Source: Chitinispirillia bacterium
GTDB taxonomy: Bacteria > Fibrobacterota > Chitinivibrionia > Chitinivibrionales > Chitinispirillaceae
DNA length: 32,512 nt
Direction of reading: 5' to 3'
Assembly: GCA_009784115.1 (NCBI GenBank)
Contig: WRCH01000015.1
Coordinates: forward strand, 1 to 32,512
A program made the position numbers and the translations under genes. The notes below the pieces were generated by a model. It did not search any database and had not been told where the DNA came from. It worked only from the letters and a program-made list of their open reading frames with translations. Of the stretch, positions 8,554-17,704 are shown piece by piece (position 1 is the first letter of the stretch; every line of letters starts with the position of its first letter).

Positions 8554-10186
8554 GCGTTTGAACGTTATTCTTTCTTGATTCAAGATGAAAAGGAAGTATC
8601 TTACCGCTGCGGGTAGAGATCGGGTTCTCCCGTTTTACACGTACCATTCTTGCTTGATTCCACATAACAGAGCCGGACTGAGCCCAAGATTCAGGGCTGC
8701 TTTCAGAGCTGCGCAGCATATCAAGGAATGTACTTACAACGCTGTTTTCGTCGATATTGCCGATTCTTGGACTTACAAAAAGACGTATGCGGTTAAGCCC
8801 CTTTTCATCCTCCTCCTCAACAAGCTGATAGTCTGTACTCTGACCGCCAAATTTTTCGGGAAGCTCTTTTTCGATGATACGTATAAAATCGCTGTCAACA
8901 AATGTTACTCCCTCGCCGGTGAGTTTTTCATAGCTCATGATTGAACTCAAGTGAGTATCAAACCCCATCTTGCCGTAAGCGCAGTCACTCTTCTGTGTGT
9001 AAACACTGCCGTAATCGCCCATCCCCACATTGAGAAGAAGTTTTGGCGATTCGTAAAGAAGCGTACTGAATAAAAATGAGTTAACGGAAATATCAAAGTG
9101 CGGAACTCTGTATGGATGAGTGACAACAGCGGTAGTGTCTTTGTAAAGGTGGCAGTGATCACTTGCGCCGCTCCCAGTTTTTGAACAGCAGCCTGAGTTC
9201 TCACACCCCGCGGCTATTACACCCGCTTCACTTATCCCATACACCGGAATAGCCACTGCTCCGCACGCTTCAATTTCACGCCGTTTCTGAGCGCTGAGCG
9301 TCTCGCCGGTAACGAGAAAGCGCACCCCTTTAATGTTGAGACCGTTTTCCTGAGCCGCTATGCAGACTCTCACCGCAGAAGCCGCAAAAGTATAAACAAC
9401 GCAATTAGGATAATAATCAAGCATTGATGACGCCCATTTGGCAATTTTGTGGCCGTGATTCAGATTTACATATTCAGGCTCCGCAAGGGCGGCTCTGTGA
9501 AGACGGCTCATCCAAAAGATTAAATTTGTCCCCCAAGTTTTTTCCCAGTTAACTTTAATTTGAGCTTTGTCAACCTGAGAGAACCAGCGTCTTGGCGGAT
9601 TGCCGATATATGTAAAACGCAGAGATGAATTTATACCGGGCGCACCGGGAAAAATAGGAAACCAGTTCGCGATAGGAACTGTAAGCGAGCTGTGCGCGCT
9701 AAGTAAAAACGCATCGTAGAGCGCGCGCTCCATAAGGTAATGAAAATCTATTCTCACCCGCGTACCCGCGCTGCGCGTCGCGCCGCTTCTCACCTCATAT
9801 GCTGCCGACAAAAACGGATTATCAAACATATCTTCACTGCACTTAAATACAACCCCGTTTCTTTTTACCTCACTTTTACCCTTAAATTCATCAACAGTAA
9901 AATAAACTCCCTCTTGTACAAGCTGTCCAAGCGCAAATTCAACCCCGCCGCTCTCAACCCACGATTTAACATCCAAGAAAGATATTTTTTTCGGTTCAAG
10001 AAGTTTCAGGTAAGGGCTTTTATGATAACCAAAAACGCCCTGTTGTAATAGATTAAGAAAATTTTCGGAGCGTCTCTCAATTCGTTCCTTAAGAACAGTG
10101 CGGCTGCGCTGCGCCGCCTCTAAGGGATCAAGCCTCCCTCTGAGATACTTATCAAGCCCTGCGATAAATCTTATGTATTTTCTCAT
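8543..10186 (-). CDS. PaaK-like adenylate-forming enzyme (ANL superfamily)
   Basis: A 547-aa protein related to phenylacetate-CoA ligases and coenzyme F390 synthetases, which adenylate a carboxylate or phosphate substrate with ATP. It shows a degenerate phosphate-binding loop (RSGATRSAGTRV, 133-144), the ANL signature YGISEAG (316-322), a following Cys/His cluster (C328, C333, C334, C345, H346) of the type that can bind zinc in this branch, and a C-terminal GK (K529) where the catalytic lysine is expected. A Shine-Dalgarno AGGAAAGG lies eight bases before the ATG. It starts 15 bp after hemL stops, so it is the third gene of hemA-hemL-ligase. The substrate is unknown, and a link to tetrapyrrole metabolism is only suggested by position. 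Confidence 0.7.
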   Translation of the reverse strand: MRKYIRFIAGLDKYLRGRLDPLEAAQRSRTVLKERIERRSENFLNLLQQGVFGYHKSPYLKLLEPKKISFLDVKSWVESGGVEFALGQLVQEGVYFTVDEFKGKSEVKRNGVVFKCSEDMFDNPFLSAAYEVRSGATRSAGTRVRIDFHYLMERALYDAFLLSAHSSLTVPIANWFPIFPGAPGINSSLRFTYIGNPPRRWFSQVDKAQIKVNWEKTWGTNLIFWMSRLHRAALAEPEYVNLNHGHKIAKWASSMLDYYPNCVVYTFAASAVRVCIAAQENGLNIKGVRFLVTGETLSAQKRREIEACGAVAIPVYGISEAGVIAAGCENSGCCSKTGSGASDHCHLYKDTTAVVTHPYRVPHFDISVNSFLFSTLLYESPKLLLNVGMGDYGSVYTQKSDCAYGKMGFDTHLSSIMSYEKLTGEGVTFVDSDFIRIIEKELPEKFGGQSTDYQLVEEEDEKGLNRIRLFVSPRIGNIDENSVVSTFLDMLRSSESSPESWAQSGSVMWNQARMVRVKRENPISTRSGKILPFHLESRKNNVQTQKQ

Positions 10187-10201
10187 TGGAAAGACCTTTC
10201 C

Positions 10202-11497
10202 TCAATTTTGCATTTTATTTATAAGGGCATCCGCGAATTTTGTCAATTCCTCTTCATTGTGACTTGCGCTCAGAAACATTACCTCGTAAGGCGATGGCGG
10301 GAGATAAAACCCTTTTTCTAAAAGAGGCCAATAAAGCGTCTTATAACGCTCCATCGCGGCACGGCTTATCTCAGCGGGCTTTTTGGGTAACTCTCCCTCA
10401 TCCAAATGCAGCCAGAAGATTGAACCAACCCTTTCAAAACGTAAAGACGTGATATTTGCCCCCTCAAGCAAGGAAGCAAATTTTCGGCCAAGATTTTCGA
10501 GTTTTTTATGGATAGATCCGTCCGAGAGAATTTTTAATGTCTCTATGCCGGCGGCAAGTGAGACAGGATTTCCGCTTAATGTACCGGCCTGATAAACGCT
10601 CCCCTCGGGCGCGAGATTTTTCATTATCTCTCTTGATCCAGCAATCGCACCAACCGGCATACCTCCGCCTATAACTTTTCCTAATGTAACAAGGTCGGGA
10701 ATAACGTCTATCATCTGATAATACCCGCCGAAATTAAATCTAAATCCGGATATCACCTCGTCAAAAATCAGAAGCGAACCGTTAACTTGAGTAATCTCTC
10801 TTAAGTACTGTAAGAAATCTCTGCGCTGAACCAAAAGACCATTATTTGCGGGCAGCGGCTCAATAATTACAGCCGCTATTCTTGAACCATACTGCTTAAA
10901 AATGTCTGCGACCCTGTCTTCATCGTCAAAGGCGGTGACAATTGTTTGGTTAGCAATTTTTGATGGGATGCCGCTTGAATCCGCCTCCCCAAAAGTCACA
11001 AGACCGGAGCCCGCCTTTACAAGCATACTGTCGCTATGTCCGTGATATCCGCCCTCAAACTTTACAATTAAGTCTCTTGATGTTGCGCCCCTTGCAAGCC
11101 GCAGCGCAGTCATCACCGCCTCTGTTCCTGAGTTTACAAGACGTACACAGTTAAAATCCCTCATGGCAGACAAAATAAGCTCAGCCATTTGGATCTCTCC
11201 CTCATGGCAAGCTCCAAACGATAACCCATTGCAAGCCGCTTCCCTCACTGCGGCAACCACCCGTTCATCGGCATGCCCCAAAACAAGCGGCCCCCAAGAT
11301 TGGCAGAAATCTATATATTCATTACCGTCAATATCCCAAAAACGGCTCCCCTTGGCTCGCTTCAAAAAAACAGGCGTACCGCCTACGCTCTTAAACGCTC
11401 TGACAGGACTGTTTACTCCGCCGGGAATCATTGAAACAGCTTTTGTAAAACGCTCTAAAGACGCGTTTAAAGAGAACGGTATGCAAGTATTTGACAT
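10202..11497 (-). CDS. hemL: Glutamate-1-semialdehyde 2,1-aminomutase
   Basis: A PLP-dependent class III aminotransferase fold enzyme converting glutamate-1-semialdehyde to 5-aminolevulinate, the second step of the C5 tetrapyrrole pathway. The 431-aa length is normal. Diagnostic features are the N-terminal MIPGGVNSPVRAFKSVGG, NSGTEA (122-127), DEVISGFR (246-253) and the PLP lysine K274 in TLGKVIGGGMPVGA. It lies 40 bp downstream of hemA on the same strand, matching metabolic order, and 15 bp upstream of the PaaK-like gene. A modest AAAGGA lies about 12 bases before the ATG. Confidence 0.96.
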   Translation of the reverse strand: MSNTCIPFSLNASLERFTKAVSMIPGGVNSPVRAFKSVGGTPVFLKRAKGSRFWDIDGNEYIDFCQSWGPLVLGHADERVVAAVREAACNGLSFGACHEGEIQMAELILSAMRDFNCVRLVNSGTEAVMTALRLARGATSRDLIVKFEGGYHGHSDSMLVKAGSGLVTFGEADSSGIPSKIANQTIVTAFDDEDRVADIFKQYGSRIAAVIIEPLPANNGLLVQRRDFLQYLREITQVNGSLLIFDEVISGFRFNFGGYYQMIDVIPDLVTLGKVIGGGMPVGAIAGSREIMKNLAPEGSVYQAGTLSGNPVSLAAGIETLKILSDGSIHKKLENLGRKFASLLEGANITSLRFERVGSIFWLHLDEGELPKKPAEISRAAMERYKTLYWPLLEKGFYLPPSPYEVMFLSASHNEEELTKFADALINKMQN

Positions 11498-11537
11498 AAA
11501 CCAAATAATCCTTTTAAAAATTTATCTGCCGGGAAAT

Positions 11538-12749
11538 TCAATCTTTCTTAACAGTACTCGAATACTCCCGAAACTTAACTTCCGAGTCATGCAGAATTTT
11601 ATTTACAATAGAACGTGTCAGAGAATCAATGCGCTCAAGCTCTTCTCCCGATAATTTAAGCTCTCCCATGCCGCGCTCAAGACCGGTTTTTCTTATCTGT
11701 TCAGCGCTTGCGCGGATTGATACCATTGTTGGAATTATGTCGTAAGAGCAGATGTACTTAAATATCTCCTGTTTTTTTGAACTGATGATGTGAGCCGCTT
11801 TTTGAGCTTCGCAGCGTCTGCTTTCCGCGGAAGATTCCGATACTGCCCTCAAATCATCGATATTGTAAAGGTGGCAGCCATTAACAGAGGAGATAGCGGG
11901 GTCAAGCGTGCGCGGCACCGAAATGTCAACTAAAAAAAGCGGCCGTTCCTCACGCCCTTTCATAAGTTTATCGCTCTCAGAAGCGCTCAATACATATTCA
12001 TGCGAGTTGATTGAACTGATAAGGATATCGGTCTTTGAAAGATATTCGCCTATCTCATGAAACATTAGAGGCGTGCCTTTAAACTTCTCCGCAAGCTCTA
12101 CAGCTCTTGAAAATGTGCGGTTAGCCACCATTATATTATCTGCGCCGTGGCTTATAAGATTTCTAACCGTCTGCTCACCCATCTCTCCGGCGCCAAGAAT
12201 CATAACATTGCGGCTGCTAAGTGTTCCAAAAATTTCATGCGCCAGTTTTACCGCGGCATAACTTACCGATACGCTGTTCTCACCGATTTTTGTTCTGCTT
12301 CTCACCTTTTTTACAACGCCGAAAACCTGAGACATAAGATGCTCAAACGCGCGGTCGGCCGACCCATACTCCACAGCGCGGCCGTATGCGTCTTTTACCT
12401 GGCCAAAAATCTGCGGCTCCCCCAAAACCATTGAATCAAGACCGCAAGCCACCATGCACAGATGCTCAACAGCCGGTTCGCCGAATTTTACATATATGTA
12501 TTTAGAGAGATCTGCGCTGAACTTATGGAAATCCCTTACAAAATCCTGCAAAAGAGAGACTCTTGATTCTTTAAGGAGCGCGTAAATCTCCACTCTGTTG
12601 CACGTTGAAAGAATCATGCTTTCCACGACTTCATCCTTAGCCTGTAAGAGCGAGAGAGCCTCCGGAATCTCTTCTGCCGAAAAGGAGAGCTTCTCCCTCA
12701 CTTCCACAGGCGCGGTTTTAAAGCTAAGCCCCGCAACGGCAAATAACAT
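11538..12749 (-). CDS. hemA: Glutamyl-tRNA reductase
   Basis: Catalyses NADPH-dependent reduction of glutamyl-tRNA(Glu) to glutamate-1-semialdehyde, committing glutamate to tetrapyrroles. The 403-aa protein has the N-terminal GLSFKTAPVEVREKLSF, the catalytic cysteine C50 in LSTCNRVEIY, the segment ACGLDSMVLGEPQIFGQVK and the NADPH-binding Rossmann motif ILGAGEMGE. The C-terminal dimerisation helix is present. GGAGG seven bases upstream supports this ATG. It heads the hemA-hemL-ligase operon, divergent from the FliL-like/secA group, so the promoter should lie in 12750-12988. Confidence 0.96.
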   Translation of the reverse strand: MLFAVAGLSFKTAPVEVREKLSFSAEEIPEALSLLQAKDEVVESMILSTCNRVEIYALLKESRVSLLQDFVRDFHKFSADLSKYIYVKFGEPAVEHLCMVACGLDSMVLGEPQIFGQVKDAYGRAVEYGSADRAFEHLMSQVFGVVKKVRSRTKIGENSVSVSYAAVKLAHEIFGTLSSRNVMILGAGEMGEQTVRNLISHGADNIMVANRTFSRAVELAEKFKGTPLMFHEIGEYLSKTDILISSINSHEYVLSASESDKLMKGREERPLFLVDISVPRTLDPAISSVNGCHLYNIDDLRAVSESSAESRRCEAQKAAHIISSKKQEIFKYICSYDIIPTMVSIRASAEQIRKTGLERGMGELKLSGEELERIDSLTRSIVNKILHDSEVKFREYSSTVKKD

Positions 12750-12988
12750 GAAAGCGCCTCCATCTATAAATCAACAATGTCTCTCTTGAAAAAAAGCAAT
12801 CGGTGTACCATACGGGGCGGCCCTTTTTATTGAAGACACGATTATTTAATAGTGTGATCTATAAATTAATTTCACTCTATATTATTCACCCTGCGTTGGC
12901 TTTAAGTATCTTATATAGCTGTCTTGTATCCGATAAATAGCTCTTAGAGACACTAAAGAGCTGTTATCTGCGTAATGGGAAGATGCGT
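12750..12988. promoter_or_regulatory. Divergent intergenic region between hemA and the FliL-like gene
   Basis: This 239-bp AT-rich gap must hold the promoters of both divergent operons. I see several AT-rich -10-like stretches but none I can assign. A 7-bp inverted repeat (AGCTCTT / AAGAGCT, 12939-12945 and 12956-12962) sits about 26 bp before the FliL-like start, in the probable 5' leader, and could be an operator or leader hairpin. Confidence 0.4.
12977..12982 (+). promoter_or_regulatory. Ribosome binding site selecting ATG 12989
   Basis: GGGAAG ends directly at the first ATG (12983), which is too close for initiation there, but is six bases from the second in-frame ATG at 12989. The second ATG is therefore preferred. 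Confidence 0.5.
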
Positions 12989-13747
12989 ATGTCGGAATCA
13001 GAGGATAAAAAAATCGGTAAAAATAAGGCGTCAAGACGCGACAGACTTTTAAGTCAGGGATTTCCGCTGCTTGTCTGCGCCGCTATTATTGGGTTTGTTC
13101 TCTTTAATGAGATGCGGCCCTCTTTTACATCGCAGAGAGAGAGAGAGCCTGTTCCAGCGAATACGCCTGCCCAAAATGAAGAGCAGCAGGGTGAGGGCGA
13201 AAACGCGGGCAGCGGCGCGGGCAAGGAAGAAGAGGGCGGCAGTAAAGAGATGCGCTCCGCCGGCGTCGTCAGTAACGCTATTGATGAGATAAAAAAAAGC
13301 GCGGAGGCGGTTAAGAACCTTTTTGCGGAACAGTTTCAGCCTGCCGCTTCAAGGACAAGCGCCTTTGCCGCGGATTCTGACGCGGATAGAGAATTTGTTG
13401 AGGCGCGTCTTTCTAATATTGATGACAGTGCAAGCGTCAAGCAGGCGGCAAAAGATATACTTTGGGGTTCTACAGTTCTTTCAGATATAAAGTGTAAACT
13501 TGCGGACAGGCACGATTTAGATATTAATCTTTCAATAGAACTGTTTTACAACAGTAAGGCTTTAAGTTTGGAAGTATCACAGAAACAGGCGATTTTAGGG
13601 AAAGTGGCACAGCAGGTAGTTAGCGGTATTGAGTTTGGCACAGTTCAAAATACAATGCTTCGGGCTCGGCTTCTTAACGCTTTTAATAACGTGCTTGAAA
13701 CAGGACAGCTTTGGAAAGTTGACATTAAAAATTTTGATATATACTAA
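12989..13747 (+). CDS. FliL-like single-pass membrane protein
   Basis: A 252-aa protein with a short basic cytoplasmic N-terminus, one membrane span (FPLLVCAAIIGFVLFN, about 25-40), a long Glu/Gly/Ala-rich linker (about 50-85) and a C-terminal domain. The end of that domain (LSLEVSQKQAILGKVAQQVV, then LLNAFNNVLETGQLWKVDI) follows the pattern of FliL, the flagellar basal-body protein beside the stator. Topology and size of the globular domain also fit. Similarity is weak and the linker is unusually long, so a generic periplasmic anchor protein is the alternative. It lies 98 bp upstream of secA with a palindromic element in between, and carries an (AG)7 run in its coding sequence. Confidence 0.45.
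   Translation: MSESEDKKIGKNKASRRDRLLSQGFPLLVCAAIIGFVLFNEMRPSFTSQREREPVPANTPAQNEEQQGEGENAGSGAGKEEEGGSKEMRSAGVVSNAIDEIKKSAEAVKNLFAEQFQPAASRTSAFAADSDADREFVEARLSNIDDSASVKQAAKDILWGSTVLSDIKCKLADRHDLDINLSIELFYNSKALSLEVSQKQAILGKVAQQVVSGIEFGTVQNTMLRARLLNAFNNVLETGQLWKVDIKNFDIY
13134..13147 (+). repeat. (AG)7 dinucleotide repeat inside a coding sequence
   Basis: Seven AG units encode the Arg/Glu run just after the membrane span of the FliL-like protein. Dinucleotide tracts of this length can slip and cause reversible frameshifts, which here would remove the whole periplasmic domain. Seven units is short, so an actual phase switch is speculative. Confidence 0.6.
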
Positions 13748-13750
13748 ACC

Positions 13751-13823
13751 ACGGCATAAATTGATACTGTGCCGCTAAGCAGCAGAGCCGGCCCTGCGTG
13801 CAGCCAGTGTCAATTTATGCCGT
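13751..13823 (+). repeat. Palindromic interspersed element, copy A (secA leader)
   Basis: Inverted arms of 19 bases (ACGGCATAAATTGATACTG at 13751-13769; its partner at 13805-13823) pair fully if one G-U wobble is allowed in the plus-strand RNA. The 35-base centre contains TGCCGCTAAGCAGCAG and AGCCGGCCCT. A second copy lies at 21180-21263. This copy fills most of the 98-bp gap between the FliL-like gene and secA and would be in the secA leader if the genes are cotranscribed, ending about eight bases before the secA Shine-Dalgarno. There is no following U tract and no obvious target-site duplication. Confidence 0.85.
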
Positions 13824-13845
13824 AATATAAAAGGATGATGATACT

Positions 13846-16800
13846 ATGGGTTTTATGCAAATCGTTAAAAAAATTATCGGGTCAAAGCAGGAGAGAGATG
13901 TAAAAAAGCTGCTGCCGATTTTAGCTCGCGTAAATAGTTTCCGTGAGTCAGTACATGCCTTAAGCGATGATGAGCTTAAAGGCAAGACAGGTGAATTTCG
14001 CGAGAGGCTCGCTAACGGCGAGACGCTTGATGACCTTTTGCCCGAAGCGTTTGCGGTCGTGCGCGAAGCGACTCACCGTGTGCTTGGCGAACGCAAAACA
14101 GTAACCGATCCGGTTACGGGTAAAGAGATCCAGTTCATGGCTCACTTTGACGTGCAGGTGATGGGCGCTATCGTTTTACACGAAGGAAAGATCTCCGAGA
14201 TGAAAACCGGAGAGGGTAAAACTCAGGTTGCGGCTATGGCGGCCTACCTTAACGCGCTAAGCGGCAAGGGTGTACACGTTATCACGGTCAACGATTACTT
14301 AGCGAGACGCGACAGCGAGTGGATGGGCAGGATATTTAATTTCTTGGGATTGACTGTCGGGTGTCTTGACCTGACAGAACCGCACAGCCCGGAACGTCAA
14401 GCCGCGTACGCGAGTGATATCACCTACGGTACCAACAACGAATTTGGATTTGATTATCTGCGTGACAATATGTCAAACTTGCCTGAGATGTGCGTGCTAA
14501 GAGAGTTAAACTTTGCTATTGTTGACGAAGTTGACAATATTCTTATTGACGAAGCGAGAACGCCTCTTATTATCTCCGGGCCTGTTACAAAATCCAATCG
14601 TGAATATGAGGAGCTCAAACCCAGAGTATCTAAATTGGAATACGCCCAAAACTCTTTAGTTCAGAAAGTTGTCGCGGAAGCGGAAGAGCTTCTTAAGCAG
14701 GAGGGTAAAGAGTTTGAAGCGGGATTTAAGCTGATGGTTGTACAGCGCGGCGCTCCCAAAAACAAGCGTCTGCTTAAGCTGCTTAAGGAGCAGGGTGCGG
14801 CAAAGTATATGAAGATGGTTGAAACAGAGTATCTTCGTGAAAAGAAACTCTACGAAATTGACGAAGAACTATACTTTGTTATTGACGAATCAGGCCACAG
14901 CGCAGACCTTACTGAAAAGGGGAGAATGCTTGTAGGCGGGAATAATCCCGAGTATTTTGTGGTGCCTGATTTGGCTGAGACGTTGGGAAAAATTGACAAA
15001 AATGATGAGCTTGACGTTGCCGCGAAAGCGGAAGCAAAAGAGACAGCTCATAGAGAGTACGCAGAAATTTCTGAAAGAATCCACAGTATAAGCCAACTGC
15101 TGCGCGCCTACTCTCTGTTTGAAAAAGACGTCAACTATGTTGTGCAGGACGGGCAGATTCTTATTGTTGACGAGTTTACAGGCCGTATTCTTCACGGACG
15201 CCGTTACAGCGACGGATTGCATCAGGCGCTTGAGGCTAAAGAGGGGGTAAAGGTTGCGGGTGAAAACCAAACGCTTGCTACAATTACATTTCAAAACTTC
15301 TTTAAGATGTATAATAAACTTGCGGGTATGACCGGTACCGCGGTAACGGAAGCCGCTGAGTTTAACGATATCTATAAACTTGACGTGGTGACTATCCCCA
15401 CTAACCGCGGGCTTTCGAGAGACGATTTTGATGATGAGATTTATAAGACCCACCGTGAAAAGTATAACGCTATTGTGGCTGACATTAAGGAGAAGCATGA
15501 AGAGGGGCGTCCCTGTCTTGTAGGTACAACATCTATCGAAAAATCGGAACTCCTAAGTAAACTTCTGCTCAGAGCCGGGGTTCAGCACGAGGTTCTTAAC
15601 GCAAAGCAGCACGCCAAAGAGGCGACTATCGTTGCGCAGGCGGGCCGCATCGGCGCCGTAACAATCGCAACCAACATGGCGGGCCGCGGAACCGACATCG
15701 TGCTTGGCGGCAATTTTGAGATCATGGTGAATAATGAACTTACAAAAGAGGGCGTTGCGCCGGACTCTCTCCCGATTGATGAGAAACGGAAAAAATACGC
15801 AAAACTCTACGAGAAGACACGCGAAGAACAGAACAAAGTAAAAAGTCTCGGCGGTCTTCATATAATAGGAACGGAGCGCCACGAGAGCCGCCGTATAGAT
15901 AACCAGCTGCGCGGACGCGCCGGACGTCAGGGCGACCCCGGTTCTTCAAAATTTTTCTTATCGATAGACGACGATCTAATGAGAATATTCGGCGCCGGAC
16001 GCATAAGGTCTATGATGGACCGCCTTGGAACTCCCGAGGGCGAAGCGATAAGCCACCCGTGGGTGTCAAGCTCAATCGCCGGTGCGCAGAAGAGAGTTGA
16101 GGGGCGCAACTTTGACATTCGTAAACACTTAAAAGAGTACGACGACGTGATGAACCTGCAGCGCCGTGAGATTTACGGACTGCGCCAGCGCATACTTCGC
16201 GGTGAAAATCTTAAAAACGAAATTCTTGATCAGATCGCAAGCGCGCTTGAGGGGATAATCTTAAAGCACCTCCCCGACCGCGCGTGGACGGAAGAGTGGA
16301 ACCTTAACGGAGTCTACGAAGAGGCGCAGACCGTGCTTGGCGTAGTTTACCGGGTGCCTGAAGATGAAGTTGCGTCAAAGAAGCAGGACGAGGTTTTTGA
16401 TGAGATTTGGAAACTTGCAAAAGAGAGATATGAACAGAAAGAGGTGCGCTTCGGTTCTGACGTCATGCGTCAATTTGAGCGCAACGTGTTTTTGATGGTG
16501 ATTGACAACTTGTGGAAAGACCACCTCTTTGAGATGGATCACCTTAAGGGCGGTGTGCAGTTTAGAGCCTTTGGCCAAAAAAACCCTCTGTTTGAGTATC
16601 AGCGCGAGGGGTTAAAGATGTTTGGCGAGCTGCGCGCCGCTATGGCAAAAGAGATCTCTGTCTATCTTTTCAGATTGGAGCGCGTTGAGAAGTCCCAGCA
16701 GAGCATGCCTTTTAGCGGCAGCCGAATGATTCACGAATCGGCTGGAAGTTTTGGGGCAGGACCGGCGGCTGACGGAGCTGGAGCGGCGGGTGCTTCACGT

Positions 16801-16962
16801 CCAAGAATACCGGGCGGGATGACGGCAACAACGAACCGCGGCGGCGACGGTCAGCCGGCAGTGCGTCAGCCGGTGCGTGTTGCGCCGACTGCGGGCAGAA
16901 ATGATCCGTGCCCATGCGGAAGCGGTAAAAAGTATAAAAAATGCCACGGTATGGATTTATAG
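13846..16962 (+). CDS. secA: Preprotein translocase ATPase SecA
   Basis: The cytosolic/membrane-peripheral motor that drives unfolded preproteins through SecYEG. The 1038-aa protein has Walker A MKTGEGKT (119-126), a Walker B region at [20 protein letters not shown] (226 onward; the residue after DEVD is Asn where Ser is usual), [33 protein letters not shown] and a C-terminal zinc-binding tail [16 protein letters not shown]. It is about 140 residues longer than E. coli SecA. The extra length includes a charged segment in the preprotein-binding region (about 260-420), typical of FCB-group SecAs, and a Gly/Ala-rich linker before the tail. AAGGA about ten bases upstream supports the ATG. The tmk start overlaps its stop. 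Confidence 0.98.
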   Translation: MGFMQIVKKIIGSKQERDVKKLLPILARVNSFRESVHALSDDELKGKTGEFRERLANGETLDDLLPEAFAVVREATHRVLGERKTVTDPVTGKEIQFMAHFDVQVMGAIVLHEGKISEMKTGEGKTQVAAMAAYLNALSGKGVHVITVNDYLARRDSEWMGRIFNFLGLTVGCLDLTEPHSPERQAAYASDITYGTNNEFGFDYLRDNMSNLPEMCVLRELNFAIVDEVDNILIDEARTPLIISGPVTKSNREYEELKPRVSKLEYAQNSLVQKVVAEAEELLKQEGKEFEAGFKLMVVQRGAPKNKRLLKLLKEQGAAKYMKMVETEYLREKKLYEIDEELYFVIDESGHSADLTEKGRMLVGGNNPEYFVVPDLAETLGKIDKNDELDVAAKAEAKETAHREYAEISERIHSISQLLRAYSLFEKDVNYVVQDGQILIVDEFTGRILHGRRYSDGLHQALEAKEGVKVAGENQTLATITFQNFFKMYNKLAGMTGTAVTEAAEFNDIYKLDVVTIPTNRGLSRDDFDDEIYKTHREKYNAIVADIKEKHEEGRPCLVGTTSIEKSELLSKLLLRAGVQHEVLNAKQHAKEATIVAQAGRIGAVTIATNMAGRGTDIVLGGNFEIMVNNELTKEGVAPDSLPIDEKRKKYAKLYEKTREEQNKVKSLGGLHIIGTERHESRRIDNQLRGRAGRQGDPGSSKFFLSIDDDLMRIFGAGRIRSMMDRLGTPEGEAISHPWVSSSIAGAQKRVEGRNFDIRKHLKEYDDVMNLQRREIYGLRQRILRGENLKNEILDQIASALEGIILKHLPDRAWTEEWNLNGVYEEAQTVLGVVYRVPEDEVASKKQDEVFDEIWKLAKERYEQKEVRFGSDVMRQFERNVFLMVIDNLWKDHLFEMDHLKGGVQFRAFGQKNPLFEYQREGLKMFGELRAAMAKEISVYLFRLERVEKSQQSMPFSGSRMIHESAGSFGAGPAADGAGAAGASRPRIPGGMTATTNRGGDGQPAVRQPVRVAPTAGRNDPCPCGSGKKYKKCHGMDL

Positions 16963-17597
16963 TGAAAAAACAGAATCGCGGATTTTTCTTTACGTTTGAG
17001 GGGATTGACGGCTGCGGCAAGAGTACGCAGCTTGAGTTGACCGCGTCCGCTCTTAAGGCACAAGGGTTTAACTGCGTTGTCACAAGAGAACCGGGCGGAA
17101 CCTCTATCAGCACAAAAATCCGCGAACTGCTTCTCTCTCCCGACAATAAAGAGATGCACATCCAAACAGAGTGTCTGCTTTACATGGCCGCGCGCGCTCA
17201 GCATGTGCGTGAGGTAATCGCTCCAGCTGTCAACAGAGGAGACATCGTTCTGTGCGACCGTTTTGAGCAGGCTACTTTTGCTTATCAGGGATACGGCCGC
17301 GGCCTCAATATAGGATTCCTGCGTGAGATCAACAAATTTGCTGCAGATGGGTTGACGCCTGATGTCACACTTATTTTTGATATCTCTGTCGAACTTTCAC
17401 AAAAGCGGTTAAGCAATATCGGAAAAGGGCGTGACAGGCTTGAGAGCGAAGGCGCCGGGTTTTTCCGCAAAGTAAGGCAAGGCTACTTAAGCGCGGCAGA
17501 AGCTGATCCGCAAAAAATAGTACTGCTTGACGGATCAAAAACGGTCGAAGAGCTGTCGGCAGAAGTTTTAGATGTTTTGTACCGGCATATTGAATAA
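16962..17597 (+). CDS. tmk: Thymidylate kinase
   Basis: Phosphorylates dTMP to dTDP with ATP, essential for dTTP supply. Motifs are the P-loop FEGIDGCGKST, the dTMP-binding REPGGT, DRFEQATFAYQGYGRG and a LID segment with GKGRDRLE. I prefer the GTG at 16962, which shares one base with the secA TAG and gives MKKQNRGFFFTFEGIDG, a normal TMK N-terminus of 211 aa. The ORF track start (ATG 16941) would add seven residues and overlap secA by 22 bases. Neither has a strong ribosome binding site, so translation is probably coupled to secA termination. Confidence 0.93.
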   Translation: MKKQNRGFFFTFEGIDGCGKSTQLELTASALKAQGFNCVVTREPGGTSISTKIRELLLSPDNKEMHIQTECLLYMAARAQHVREVIAPAVNRGDIVLCDRFEQATFAYQGYGRGLNIGFLREINKFAADGLTPDVTLIFDISVELSQKRLSNIGKGRDRLESEGAGFFRKVRQGYLSAAEADPQKIVLLDGSKTVEELSAEVLDVLYRHIE

Positions 17598-17694
17598 TTT
17601 CATCTGTAATCTCCGCAAGATATATTTTTCATTGATGTAATTATACTGACTAATGGCATATCACATCACTTTAAAAATTACACATCCACATATT

Positions 17695-17700
17695 GGGAGG
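17695..17700 (+). promoter_or_regulatory. Ribosome binding site selecting ATG 17705
   Basis: GGGAGG lies four bases before ATG 17705. The ORF track begins at a TTG (17693) that overlaps this site, so the ATG is the real start and gives a standard signal peptide. Confidence 0.7.
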
Positions 17701-17704
17701 TTTT

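Noticed and set aside
8585-8944. Plus-strand ORF of 119 aa opposite the PaaK-like gene
   Set aside because: Antisense shadow of a gene with recognisable ANL motifs and a good ribosome binding site.
13751-13823. SecM-like or riboswitch leader specific to secA
   Set aside because: The same element occurs far from any sec gene at 21180-21263, so a repeat family is the better explanation.
14890-15498. Minus-strand ORF of 202 aa inside secA
   Set aside because: Entirely antisense to conserved SecA motifs; a codon-bias shadow.
16941-16962. ATG 16941 as the tmk start
   Set aside because: It would overlap secA by 22 bases and add residues atypical for the family; GTG 16962 gives a normal N-terminus. 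Not excluded.
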